From Aphrocallistes beatrix (lineage: Eukaryota; Porifera; Hexactinellida; Sceptrulophora; Aphrocallistidae): a DNA stretch of 64,000 nucleotides. The translations under genes were made by a program, and so were the position numbers. The notes under the pieces were generated by a model. It was not told the DNA's origin. It did not search any database and was given only the letters and a program-made list of their open reading frames with translations. The first letter of the stretch is position 1; each line of letters begins with the position of its first letter. The DNA lies in the NCBI GenBank assembly GCA_963281255.1, contig OY725501.1:883882-947881 (forward strand), written 5' to 3'. This document shows, in pieces, positions 42,926-53,594 of the stretch.

Positions 42926-43091
42926 GCTATATATTAAATTGGAAAAAACCCGATTTCGACTGTATAATACGTATTATAAAATATACTTCCGCCACCTTAA
43001 GTTAACATCTTTTCAATTTCTAAATTGGAATGGTGATGTTTCGTTAAATGACGATCCGTTACTCAACTATTTTAACATAATTCAATAGATA

Positions 43092-43515
43092 GAGCGCGCC
43101 GCTTTGCTGCTTGCGCTGTGCAGCTGGCGGACACAAAATGTCTGCCAGAGGCGTCCTTTGGCACCTAGATACTTGTACGTCTGACTTAATGTTATAATCG
43201 ATATACATGTAACTCGAAAATTCACAAAGTTTGTCAAATTTTCACTTTTTGATACATAATGTTTACATCATAATAGAATGATGAGTCATCCTTTTTGATG
43301 TAGTTATATCATATGTGAAGAATATTAGTATACACAGTCTTTTAAAATTTCCGCCTTCTATCACCTAAAATGGAGTTATCGTCGAATGAAGAAATTTCTG
43401 ATAATAAAAAGGTGACAATGACGTCATAATTCCATGATGAGTCGACATTTGTTATGAGGTCAGAACTAGTAGAGCCATATCCAAAAGACTCCCAAATGCC
43501 AAAAATCGTTTCTGT
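43092..43515 (+). mobile_element. Fam1 MITE copy, diverged
   Basis: It runs from AGAGCGCGCCGCTTTGCTGC to AAAGACTCCCAAATGCCAAA. One TGACGTCA is retained (43421); the first is mutated. Confidence 0.75.
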
Positions 43516-44177
43516 TTTCTCTTCAAAAATATAATATACTATAGTCTGAAGGATCAAACAATGTTGTATTAAACATTATTTAATTTACTAAGACCCAGAA
43601 TATTTAGAGTTTAATTGATGGCTGAACGGTCAACCACGATTCCTAAACCAGGGTTGATTATGCATAATTTTGAAAGCAAACGACCAAAATTTCTCACAAA
43701 CGATTGATTATCTTGGGGAATATTTTGAATTAGATGGGGATAAAAAAGAATCTTTACGCGGCTTCCTCTGTAAAATTCGAAATCTTGCTAGGAAAACTTG
43801 TTTTGACATAACATACATTTCATATTCGTTAGGCTAGCTTCTGAAAATGATCTTTTATTGTTGGAATTTCGTTCCAAATTAATTTGCGAAAGATGCTGAG
43901 AACATGGCATACTAGATGAGCTAAATGTTGTCAAAATAATATCATTAGTTTAATAGATATTTCTAGACAGTCTTGTGTATTCACTAATTATTAAAGATTA
44001 ATATAATTTCCTGTTCTATATTTACTAACAATTTGATTTTTTCTTAAACCTTAGGTTTACATCATCTAAAATGGATCCGGCATAGTCAATTTCCTATATC
44101 CAAAAAATACATTTCATAGTGCTAGCTGCATAAAGGAGATATGTGTATTTAAAGAAATTCGCTAAAATATGAAGAAG
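43516..44177. other. No gene recognised
   Basis: AT-rich; no LBD-like coding sequence was found here on the + strand. Confidence 0.5.
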
Positions 44178-45178
44178 CATAGCCTACTGTATATAAGACC
44201 TCAGAGTAACTTGACTAGGGATGCGGTAGAAGATGATTGAACGAATATATGAGCTGCCTTAAATCATTAACAAAGCATTAGTCACTTTAGTCACCATATG
44301 GTTGCGCAATAGGGTATATTTGTGACAAATTTGGTGATTTTCAGAGGTCGTTTAAGGGCATTTCTAAGTGTTTTTATTATAAAATTTTTCGCATAGAACT
44401 GAGATATGAATGGATTAATACGAAAAATTTGTTAAAAAAAATTTTTTAAAATGATTTTTTTCATGGAATGTTGCTATGGAAACGTGTTTTGGTCAGTTGG
44501 GGTTATATCTTGAAAATCGCAATAGCTTGACATTGAAATGTAATTCCATTTGATAACCAATATATTATTTCCTATCAAGTGATTAAGTAATTTATTTATC
44601 TAAATTCAATGATTTACGAGTTATTTGTCAATTTATCATATTGGTCACATTTGGTAATTTGTCAAATATCTCGTAAACCATTGAATTTTGACGTCGAAAC
44701 TATATTATCGCTTAATAGGAATTAGTCTATTCGCTATCAAATAGAATTACATTTGAATTTCTAGCTATCGCGGTTTTCAAAATATGACTCCAACTGACCA
44801 AAACACGTTTCCATAGCAACACTGGAATGTAGCAACATTCCATGAAAAAATTCCAAATTTTTCGTATTAACCCATTCACATCTCAGTTCTATGCAGAAAA
44901 TTTTATGATAAAAACACTTAGAAGTGCCCTTAAACGACCTCTGAAAATCACCAAATTTGTCCCAAATCTATTGCGCAATCATGGTAACTATTCTAAATTT
45001 TAACAACGGATATGAGTATTTTGACACCATATTTATATATGCTGATAATACATTCCTAAGCTATATTGTGCTTTGATAATTATTTAAGGCAGCTCATGTA
45101 TTAGTTCATCCATCTTCTACCGCATTCCTAGTCCAAAATCCGCAAGTTACTCTAAGCCCTTATATATAATAAGCTATG
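44178..45178. mobile_element. ~1-kb foldback element
   Basis: The left arm starts CATAGCCTACTGTATATAAG and the right arm ends with CTTATATATAATAAGCTATG. Matching inner blocks include ATGAGCTGCCTTAAAT and its complement, AAGTGTTTTTAT, and GGAAACGTGTTTTGGTCAGT. The arms are about 400 bp each. Confidence 0.82.
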
Positions 45179-45334
45179 GAAGAAGCCATATCTCATAAAC
45201 CGGAAGCCATAGGAAAATTCTGATCGTGCCAATCGCTTTTGAGGAGCCGATAACCTATATGCATTTAATACAGTTTGGACGCCTTAGTTGCACCCAGAAA
45301 CCTATTCCCTGTCTACTGCCATTTTAAACCACTG

Positions 45335-45808
45335 TGCTGTGTCTGGTAGTTTCTTCAATTAATTCGTTGAGATATTAATCTATACAAGCGCTCCACTAAG
45401 TTCTGAGCTCAGACGAAAATGTCGACTCATCATGGAATTATGATGTCATTGTCACCTTTTTTATAATCAGAAATTTCAGTTTTTCAAACAACTCAGCCGT
45501 TTTAAGTGATAGAAGGCTGAAATTTTAATGGAATGTGTATATTAATATATCTCACATATGATACAACTATCATCAAAAAAGGTTGACTCATCACTGTTAT
45601 GACGTCATCATTACACATCAAAATTTTAAAAATTGACAAATTTGGTGATTTTTCGAGCGATATCGATTATAACAGTAGAACAGACGTATTTAGAGATGTT
45701 ATCCCCGTTATAATTAATCAATGTGACCCCAGGCGCCCAAAGGGCGCCTCCGGTGGACACAAAGTGTCCGCCAGCCGCGCAGCGCAAGCAAGCGAAGCGC
45801 GCTTGTAC
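45335..45808 (-). mobile_element. Fam1 MITE copy, inverted
   Basis: It runs from GGTAGTTTCTTCAATTAATT to AAGCAAGCGAAGCGCGCTTG, with TATGACGTCATCATTACAC retained. Between about 45370 and 45395 the canonical GGCTATGGCT part is lost. Confidence 0.82.
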
Positions 45809-45845
45809 CTAATGAAGTTTGTAACAGAACTTATTTGTCACCCTA

Positions 45846-46437
45846 CATGGTGATCCAAAAGTTCTGCAACTATAAATTATACTTCATTGATTTGACTTAG
45901 ATAATTTAGTCTAACTTTGAATCGGTTTGCATCTATGGAATCTACCTCCCTTCTAGTTTAGAAATAAACACTATTCATTGCGCAAAATATTTTTTATTGC
46001 GCAAATTATTTTTTAGACTATAGGAAGATATAAATACGTATATTTAATAAGGAGAGAAAAAGCAAAAACTTTTTCTCTCCTTATTAAATATATTTATATC
46101 TTCCTATAGTCAGTTATAAATTCAAAATACTAATATATGACTATTTCTTTTGGTTTATTGACCGGGAATCACCAATAAGAACAACAATTGTTAAAGTATA
46201 ATCATAAAATGTACCAAGCAATCGAGATTTTTTTCTTTTGATTTTTCTCTTTTTTCTAAACACACAAACATTTATGATCCACCTTAGCAAATATATCAGA
46301 AATACAGGCAATTAGATTGCAAAATAATTGAAATAACCCTTATAATTCTCAAGTAAAACGAAATGTCGGATGCTAGATCCTCATGTGTAAGTATAATACT
46401 TCAGCAAAATTTGTTGCAGAACTTTTGGATCACCCTG
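45846..46437. mobile_element. Tc1/mariner-type MITE, 592 bp, with a central 93-bp hairpin
   Basis: The ends CATGGTGATCCAAAAGTTCT and AGAACTTTTGGATCACCCTG have TA on both sides. The centre (46018-46110) is a nearly perfect hairpin: ACTATAGGAAGATATAAATA to TTTCTCTCC pairs with its complement around GCAAAAA. It is the second copy of 5731-6324. Confidence 0.88.
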
Positions 46438-46447
46438 TATATGTTGT

Positions 46448-46560
46448 GTACCAGTGTAAATTGGCCAAAATTTTGAAAGTTTGATCTGGCCAATGTTTTG
46501 GCACAGCCTGGTTAAAATTTTGTGTTCTTAAAATTGACGAGATCATAGTACATTATGGAT
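46448..46560. repeat. Small dispersed repeat (TTGGCCAAAATTTTG type)
   Basis: CCAATGTTTTGGCACAGCCT, AAAATTGACGAGATCATAGT and ACATTATG recur inverted at 63655-63780. Confidence 0.6.
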
Positions 46561-46749
46561 CCATATAAATAGTATCTTTATTCGATCTTATTACGTTATG
46601 CGTTATTGTAGTAAAGATTATGATTACCAGTTGAAAAAATTCTTTAATTACTCTAAGAATATATAAAGCTCATTCCTGTTAGCACAGCAATTGCTAGCAA
46701 TGCAAAATAATTAATTCAAAATATTAACAATTGTTCCATATTTATAACA

Positions 46750-46960
46750 AAGGTATGAATCATTTGTCACTAGTTACTTGTTCTGTTTTGAGAGTTAGGA
46801 TGTAATTCAGTTGTCACTTGCTCTGTTATGAGGTCGTAAAGCGAGATTCAGTAGTTATTTGCTCTGTAATGAGTGGATGGGTGTCATTTAGTTGTCACTT
46901 ACTCTGTTATGAGGGAGTAGGGTTGAATTCAGTAGTTACTTGCTCTAACTAGTGTTATCT
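46750..46960. repeat. ~45-bp tandem repeats (GTCACTTGCTCTGTTATGAG), half of a tandem-arm foldback
   Basis: About five units alternate GTTGTCACTTGCTCTGTTAT and AGTAGTTACTTGCTCTG. The inverted partner arm was not found. Confidence 0.65.
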
Positions 46961-47539
46961 TAGCAGCCAATTCAGCGGCAAATTCGCATGTCACGTTTAA
47001 ATGTGAATAACTCAGCAGGCATATGTCGTAGTTTAAATCTAATTACACCATTGTGTAGATGCATTGGTGCATTAATATTTGATATGTGAAATTTTAATAT
47101 CCCGCATGATGAGTAAACAGTGACACTTTTAGTCCATGTCACTTAGCAATTTTAACCACATGAAGTTGAGCTTTGGTGCACCCCTGAGATCGATTTCGAG
47201 ACTAAATTCGTAAAACTAGCTGGATGGCAGAGGGCCAAATTTATATTTACTAGTTTGGTAATAGTCATAAACTTCATACTGATATCCAACTAGAATGTGA
47301 TTTAGACAAAGCTATATTTCCATAGTTATTTATGCTCTTGATGAATGTCACTGAATTTGTTTACACAATCGATGCATAATCCCTGGTCAATTCATAATTA
47401 ATTAAATATTCCTCCTTTTTAAATTTGATTCCAGCATACATATTGTGTGTATGTGTAAACGTAGGAACAAATCAAAATTTATTATTTACGAATAAAATTG
47501 TTCTGATGATTATTACGTATATAAGCGAATGGTATGGGA

Positions 47540-47700
47540 AATACGAAATGCAAAATACGAAATGCAAAATACGAAATACAAAATACGAAATGCAAAATAC
47601 GAAATGCAAAATACGAAATGCAAAATACGAAATGCAAAATACGAAATGCAAAATACGAAATGTGAAATGTGAAATGTGAAATGTGAAATGCGAAAGGCGA
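47540..47700. repeat. 14-bp satellite (AAATACGAAATGCA), about 10 units
   Basis: Near-identical units ending in 7-bp AAATGTG variants at 47655-47690. Because 14 is not a multiple of three, long ORFs on both strands are artefacts of the repeat. Confidence 0.95.
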
Positions 47701-47746
47701 AAAACAAAAATTTAGAAAACGTCAAGTTTGTATAATGTTAGTTCAT

Positions 47747-48445
47747 AATATATTAGTTAGGGAGTTTTACAACATAAACCAAAGTTTCTTTCTATGCACA
47801 ATGCACTTTAAAATGTACTACCAGCAAATATAAGCCACATATCAGAGTCCTCGAATCCGTAATCAAAGTGTGCATTGTCATCATCATATTGCTCAACGAG
47901 CCCTTTTTTTGAGGAAATTATGCAATTTTATTACCTGTTTTATACCCTTATAATCCATTCATAACGTCTAATTACCACAGGAAATCTTATTCTGGACTAG
48001 TTGTTTATGTTGAAATTTTCATCGGAATGTTGACACACTCCTGCGTTGCTATGGAAGTGTAATTTGACAAATTTGGACCTTATCTCGAAATTTGCAAATG
48101 GTAGACGGCAATGAATGATACCATCAAGTTTGGAATAAGCGACTTCCTATTCATAATATTTATATATTTATACACCAATTTATCCTGTATGTCCAAAATT
48201 ATAAATTGCTCCATAATTGTATAACTGTTATATTTAGAGATTTCCTGAAAAAAGGACTCGTTGCGCAATATGATGATGACAATGCACACTTTGATCACCG
48301 ATTCGGGGACTCTGATATGTGGCTTATAATGTTGTTAATACATTTTTAAAGTCTATCGTGCCTTAAAAAACTCTGGTTCATGTTTTGAAATTCCCAAATA
48401 TGCTAGTTCATCCCTGGTAGAAGTTTTTTGAGCGGCAGTGCCGTA
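47747..48445. mobile_element. Foldback element, ~700 bp
   Basis: AAGCCACATATCAGAGTCC, ATCAAAGTGTGCATTGTCAT and CATCATATTG at 47830-47890 face their complements at 48255-48330. The centre has GCGTTGCTATGGAAG, as in the 1-kb foldbacks. Confidence 0.75.
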
Positions 48446-48472
48446 TGTATAGATTTCTATGGCTGGAATGAG

Positions 48473-49156
48473 GTGCATGCATTAGTGCGAATTTCTAGAG
48501 TTGGCATTAGTGCGAATTTGGAGAGTTGGCATTAGTTCTACTCAATTTATGGAGAGTTGGCATTAGTTTACTCGATTTATGGAGAGTTGGCATTAGTTCT
48601 ACTCGATTTATGGAGAGTTGGCATTAGTTCTACTCGACTTTAGAGAGTTGTCATTAGTTCTACTCTACTTTGGAGAGTTGTCATTAGTTCTACTCTACTT
48701 TTGAGTGGGTTGTCATTAGTTCTACTCTACTTTTGAGTGGGTTGTTATTAGTTCTACTCGAATTTTGGGAGAGTTGGCATTAGTTCTAAATGATCAATTC
48801 TTGATTTTACTCATTGTTATGCTTCCAAACCTCACGAAATTAAAATGCCACTTTCACGGTCAATTTGACACTGTTTCAAACTTAAAATTCCTACTTTCAC
48901 TTTCTGCGATTATTTTCTCCACAACCACATTTCCGTTAACGAATGTCTACTCTCTATAAAATAGAGTAAAACTAATGCCAACCCTCCAAAACGCGAATAG
49001 AACTAATGACAACCCTCTCAAAAGTAGAGTAGAACTAATGCCACCTCTCTAAAAAATCGAGTAGAACTAATGCCAACTCTCCTTAAATCGAGTAGAACTA
49101 ATGCCTACTCTCCAAATTCGCGCTAATGCCAACTCTCCAAATTCGCACTAATGCAG
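48473..49156. mobile_element. Foldback with tandem arms (GAGAGTTGGCATTAGTTCTA units)
   Basis: The left arm has about nine units (GGAGAGTTGGCATTAGTTCT, ACTCGATTTAT), the right arm the inverse (AGAACTAATGCCAACTCTCC). The ends are GAGGTGCATGCATTAG and CTAATGCAGCGCCCCC. The perfect 8-bp duplication GCTGGAAT flanks it (48465-48472 and 49157-49164). Confidence 0.9.
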
Positions 49157-49429
49157 CGCCCCCGCTGGAATCAAACTAAAAAAGGAGGGATTATGCAACG
49201 ATTGTGTAAATAAATTAAGAGACATTCATCAGGAGCGTAGATAACTATGGATAATAGCTAAGTTTGTTAAATCACATCCTAGTTGGATCCCTGTATGAAG
49301 TTTATGCCTATTACCAAACTAGTAAATAAAAATTTTGGCCCCCTGCCATTCAGCTAGTTTTACGAATTTAGTCTCGAAAATGGATATCAGGGGTGCCGGC
49401 TGTTACCGAACCAAATTTTAGACTTTCGC

Positions 49430-49800
49430 CTTTCGCATTGTAGAGCTCTACAAGGCAAAAGGCTAGAGAAGACTCCCTAGCATTACACCTAACACCTCCT
49501 GTTTTCAATTGTCACAAGGTATCAGTCAAATGGAAAAGGATTCCCTAATGAAGTTCTATGGAGAGTAAGACAAGGGAGTCGAAATTATGACATGTTTGGT
49601 GCTATTCGTAAATGCAGATCCATCTGAAATCACCTTCATTACGGCCCCAATGCGACTTGTCGGAATAAGGGGGGCCCAATCTAGTAGTACTACTGGAATG
49701 GAAATCCTTACATTATCCCCAGCATAGATAGCATTCAATCGCTTACTGCTTGATGATAGGGTGCCTTCCGTGTTTACACAGCCAACGGAAGGCAATCTTG
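49430..49800 (-). pseudogene. C-terminal fragment of a Ginger/KRBA2-type integrase protein
   Basis: The minus-strand ORF (49795-49556) reads TLSSSSKRLNAIYAGDNVRI plus SIPVV, then SRIGAVMKVISDGSAF and, more decayed, a THKVIIS-like segment. The pattern 'VGDNVRIPIP.VDRGR.D..NILGVI..V..DGLY..GTK' is the post-integrase chromo-like tail seen in Ginger2/KRBA2 and related integrases. About 80 residues are continuous; beyond them the frame breaks (SLRESFS is still visible). It lies 7.6 kb from a second integrase piece at 57365-57785, on the same strand. Confidence 0.6.
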
Positions 49801-49877
49801 CGATTTGATTGCTTTAGCAGTTCATGTACACAATAATCATCCTCTGAGCAAAAGTACTGTACGTATATATATATATG

Positions 49878-50370
49878 TAAGCGCGCTTCGCTTGCTTGCG
49901 CTGCGCGGCTGGCAGACACTTTGTTTCCGCCGAGGCGCCTGGGGTCACATTGATGAATTATTAGGGAGCTAACATCTCTAAATACGTCTGTTCTACTGTT
50001 ATATTCGATATTGACGAAAAATCACCAAATTTGTCAATTTTTAAAATTTTGATGAGTAATTATGACGTCATAACAAAGTGATGAGTCATCATTTTTGATG
50101 ATAGTTGCATCATATGTGAGGCGTGTTAGTATACAGATTCTATTAAAATTTCAGCCTACTATCTCCTATAATGGCTGAGTTATGCCCGAATAACTGTGTT
50201 GCTTAACTTTTAAAAATGTGACAATGACGTCATAATTCCATGATGAGTCGACATTTTGCTCTGAACTCAGAACTTACTGGAGCCATAGCCAAAATACTCC
50301 CAAATGCCAAAAATCAGCTTTTTGTGCCCGGCAGTTTCTTCAATCAATTCGTTACAGATATATATATATA
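49878..50370 (+). mobile_element. Fam1 MITE copy, near full length
   Basis: It runs from AAGCGCGCTTCGCTTGCTTG to TTCAATCAATTCGTTACAG and a TA tract. The second TGACGTCA is intact (50226). Confidence 0.85.
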
Positions 50371-50380
50371 TATATATATA

Positions 50381-51026
50381 TTAGGGTGCTCCAAAAAATT
50401 CGAAAGTTTGAATCTTTAGATGCACACTCTTCAAATAGTTTACTTTGATCACCAAGTATTCACCATAAAAATTTCATGCAATTTGGGGATGGTTTAGTGG
50501 TCGCGCAAAGTAGCCTCCCCCTCGTGCTAATTTATAATGAGATATGTCCGGGATGGGGCCAAAAGTTGTAAAATGCGTACTTCTGATGTTTTAATAAACT
50601 AGTAAATTTTTGTGATATTTGGTGGTGGTTTTATATAAGCTAATAATACATTTTAATAACCTAAAATCTACAAGTTCCGAGATATTGGCGAAAACAGTTG
50701 GGACCAGCCTTCATACTTGAAATTATTAATGGTCTCAACTGTTTTCACCAATATCTCCGAACCGGTAGCATAAAATCACCCCCAAATTTCACAAAAATGA
50801 AGTTACTAGTTTATATAAACATCAGAAATACGACTTTTACAACTTTTGGCCCCAATCTGGACATATCCCATTATAAATTAGCATGAGGGGGAAGCTACTT
50901 TGCGCGACCACTAAACCATCCCCAAATTGCATGAAAATTTATGGTGAATACTTGTTGATCAAAGTAAACTATTTGAAGAGTGTGCATCTAAAGATTCAAA
51001 CTTTCGTATTTTTTGGAGCACCCTAA
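50381..51026. mobile_element. Near-perfect palindromic element, ~646 bp
   Basis: The ends TTAGGGTGCTCCAAAAAATT and ATTTTTTGGAGCACCCTAA. It matches 25091-25761 along most of its length. It inserted in the TA tract that ends the preceding Fam1 copy. Confidence 0.88.
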
Positions 51027-51037
51027 TATATATATAT

Positions 51038-51552
51038 ACTCGAACCTCTCTTATCCGGGCAGTGCCGGACCGGAGGGTGCCCGGATAACATAATTTGCCC
51101 GGATATCGGAGGTCAGGATAAGAGAGGTGCCCATAACTCAGAAATCAACTTGAATAGCAGTTTATAGTGTTAAAACTGTCAATTTATATAATGGGTGAGT
51201 TTAAACAATATCTAGTGCCCGGAACTTAGAGGTTATCAAAATTTGAGTTCCGGATAAGAGAGGTGATTGTAAAATAGATATTCTATAAAGGAAAAGAAAC
51301 TATTCCATTGCGAGTGATTAATACATTTTAAGCAGTATTTACCCCTGAATATATTAGATGTCGCATTTTCTTCCAAATTCATTATCAAAGTTCATTAAAT
51401 AATATTACATGATAATGATTGCTGGAATGATCGCTGGAAGGTTAATAAATGACTTGAAAATAAGACATTGCATATTGACTAAATGTCGAAAGGGCTGCCC
51501 GGTTGAGAGAGGTGCCCGGATATCGGAGGTCCGGATAAGAGAGGTTCGAGTG
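51038..51552. mobile_element. pogo-type MITE (CTCGAACCTCTCTTATCCGG family), ~515 bp
   Basis: CTCGAACCTCTCTTATCCGG at the left and CCGGATAAGAGAGGTTCGAG at the right are exact complements near TA. GCCCGGATA phrases repeat inside. Confidence 0.88.
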
Positions 51553-51574
51553 TATATATATGTATATATACTAT

Positions 51575-52088
51575 ATTAATCGAGTTTTAATAGTAAGGAT
51601 ATACGTATATGTATATGTATAACGAATTGTTTGAAGAAACTGCCAGGCAAAGAAAGCTGATTTTTGGCATGTGGGAGTCTTTTGGCTATGGCTCCACTAA
51701 ATTCTGAGCTCAGGCGAAAATATCGACTCATCATGGAAGTATGACGTCATTGTCACCTTTTTAATAATTAGAAATTCAGCTTTTCGAACATAACTCAGCC
51801 ATTTTAGGTGTTAGAAGGCTGAAATTTTAATAGAATCTGTATACTAACATACCTCACATATGATGCAACTATCATCAAAAAATGATGACTCATCACTTTG
51901 TTATAACGTCATCATTACTCATCAAAAATCAATTATAACAGTAGGCGAAATCGATTATAACAGTAGGACAGACGTATTTAGAGATGTTATTTCAATTATA
52001 ATTAATTAATGTGCCATGCGCCCAAATGGCGCCTCCTGCGGACACAAAGTGTCCGCCATCCGCGCAGCGTAAGCAAGCGAAGCGCGCT

Positions 52089-52092
<4 letters not shown>
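51575..52092 (-). mobile_element. Fam1 MITE copy, inverted, near full length
   Basis: CGAGTTTTAATAGTAAGGAT precedes it. It runs TAACGAATTGTTTGAAGAAA to AAGCAAGCGAAGCGCGCTTG. ATCGATTATAACAGTAGG is duplicated near 51945-51975. Confidence 0.85.
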
Positions 52093-52136
<44 letters not shown>

Positions 52137-52142
<6 letters not shown>

Positions 52143-52600
52143 ACGAATTGATTGAAGAAACTACCGGGAGCAGAAAGCTGATTGTTGGTATGCGGGTGTC
52201 TTTTGGCTATGGCTCCACTAAGTTCTGAGCTCAGACGAAAATGTGTACTCATCATGGAAGTATGGCGTCATTGTCACCTTTTTGTAATTAGAAATTACAG
52301 CTTTTCGACCATAACTCAGCCATTTTAGGTGATTGAGGGCTAAAATTTTAATAGAATGTGTATGTTAATATACGTAGCTCACATATGCTATAGCTATAAT
52401 CCGAAAATCTGTTATGAAGTCATCATTACGCATCAAAAATTTAAAAGTTAGGAAATTGGGTAATTTTTAGTGCGATTTCGATCAGAACAGTAAGGCAGAC
52501 GTATTTAGAGATGTTATCTCTCTTATAATTAATCCATGTGTCCCCATGTGCCGAAGGTGTCCGCCATTCGCGAAGGGCAAGCAAGTGAATCGCGCTTGTC
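52137..52600 (-). mobile_element. Fam1 MITE copy, inverted
   Basis: It follows a 46-bp TA tract: TAACGAATTGATTGAAGAAA to GCAAGCAAGTGAATCGCGCT. CRE motifs are mutated. Confidence 0.8.
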
Positions 52601-52949
52601 ATTATATTATGATTCATTTTTTAAAAATGCATATGGCTTCCATTTTATGACTTATGATGACTTAGCATATTTCTCAAAACTGCTATTTTTTGTAATAAAA
52701 GATGCTTGTAAGGAATAGAGTGCAACATTGTAACATTATTTATCATCGATAATAGAGTTACATTATGACAATATGTTCTATGCATCATCTAAAGATGAAT
52801 CTATGCAATAATACAACGTTTGTGGTTAATTATGCAAACATTTTAAACTATGATCATTCTATCAAGGAGTTGTTGATTTTAGACATCTCCTTCGAAAACC
52901 TTTCTGTAATTTTCCTCCCAATTCGCTTTCTTTGTGAAAAAGAATAGTA
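52601..52949. other. No gene recognised
   Basis: This is 3' of the RAG1/Transib-like remnant, so the transposon's terminal repeat should lie here or to the left. No CACAATG-type heptamer end was recognised. Confidence 0.4.
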
Positions 52950-53196
52950 TTATGACTGGGAAGTGAGACAACTAAAATCATCTCTAATGTTAGTTTCAAA
53001 AGAATTTTTTCTAGCCAATAGTTCCCGGTAACGTCGAATGTGGTTATGGCATGCCTCTAAACCTTCTTCTGAAATCGATTTCAGACCTCTCCTGCGTTAT
53101 AATCTTCAATCAATTGAGCGATAGCACCTTGTGCAATGTAGGTGTGATGCTCGCCCAAGGAAAAGTCTCTATTATGAGTTCGTAAGTGTCCGTACA

Positions 53197-53594
53197 CATA
53201 AGCGTCGGACCCACCCGGCAAAGGGCCGGGCGGCCCTAAGGGGCTGCCCGGCTCTACCCGGCATCGTCGGTTATGGGCCGGATAGGCCCAGAGGGACTAC
53301 CTGGCTGGGTACAAGCTTTCTCGATACATTCCCAAAGTCCTAGAACCGTGTATCATGCAGTTTAACTGCGCAACAAGCGAGCAGGTAGCTCAGTAGGGAG
53401 TTTCCCGTCTTGGGAAACCACTATCGCAATACAGTAGAGTAGATTATGATAATAGTCGATTTCTATAGAGTTTTAGTTATGTTAGTGAATTGTGAGTGTG
53501 ATATTTATTTATGCCGTGAATGTAGCGGCCCCGGAATAGATTGGGCCGACCCCGGAGGCCCGAAGGCCCGGCGGACCCATTTCCGACGCCTATG
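53197..53594. mobile_element. GC-rich TIR element, 398 bp, 8-bp TSD
   Basis: The ends CATAAGCGTCGGACCCA and TGGGTC-like..CCGACGCCTATG (complement CATAGGCGTCGG) are flanked by a perfect TCCGTACA (53189-53196 and 53595-53602). The element is much richer in G+C than its surroundings (CCCGGC, GGCCCGGCGG). It contains TAGCTCAGTAGG at about 53387-53398, which fits a pol III A-box; no good B-box follows. It splits the RAG1/Transib-like reading between TLCTDI and YELIIETF. Confidence 0.85.

Larger units (their letters stand above)
47174..49402. mobile_element. Composite element with ~250-bp inverted arms
   Basis: GGTGCACCCCTGAGATC, TCGAGACTAAATTCGTAAAA and CTAGCTGGATGGCAGAGGGC at 47174-47260 match, inverted, GCCCCCTGCCATTCAGCTAG, TTTTACGAATTTAGTCTCGA and GATATCAGGGGTGCC at 49340-49402. 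The arms extend to about 47440 and 49165. Between them lie the 14-bp satellite, a foldback and a tandem-arm foldback, all probably later insertions. Confidence 0.7.

Noticed and set aside
42906-43088. 60-codon ORF after exon 3, considered as the continuing ligand-binding domain
   Set aside because: It has no LBD motif and is not in the frame opened by a plausible acceptor.
47425-47725. Overlapping ORFs on both strands with regular MQNTKCKIRN-like peptides
   Set aside because: They are the 14-bp satellite read through; both strands are open for the same reason.
53370-53430. tRNA gene suggested by TAGCTCAGTAGG
   Set aside because: No matching B-box or cloverleaf was found; it lies inside a 398-bp TIR element.
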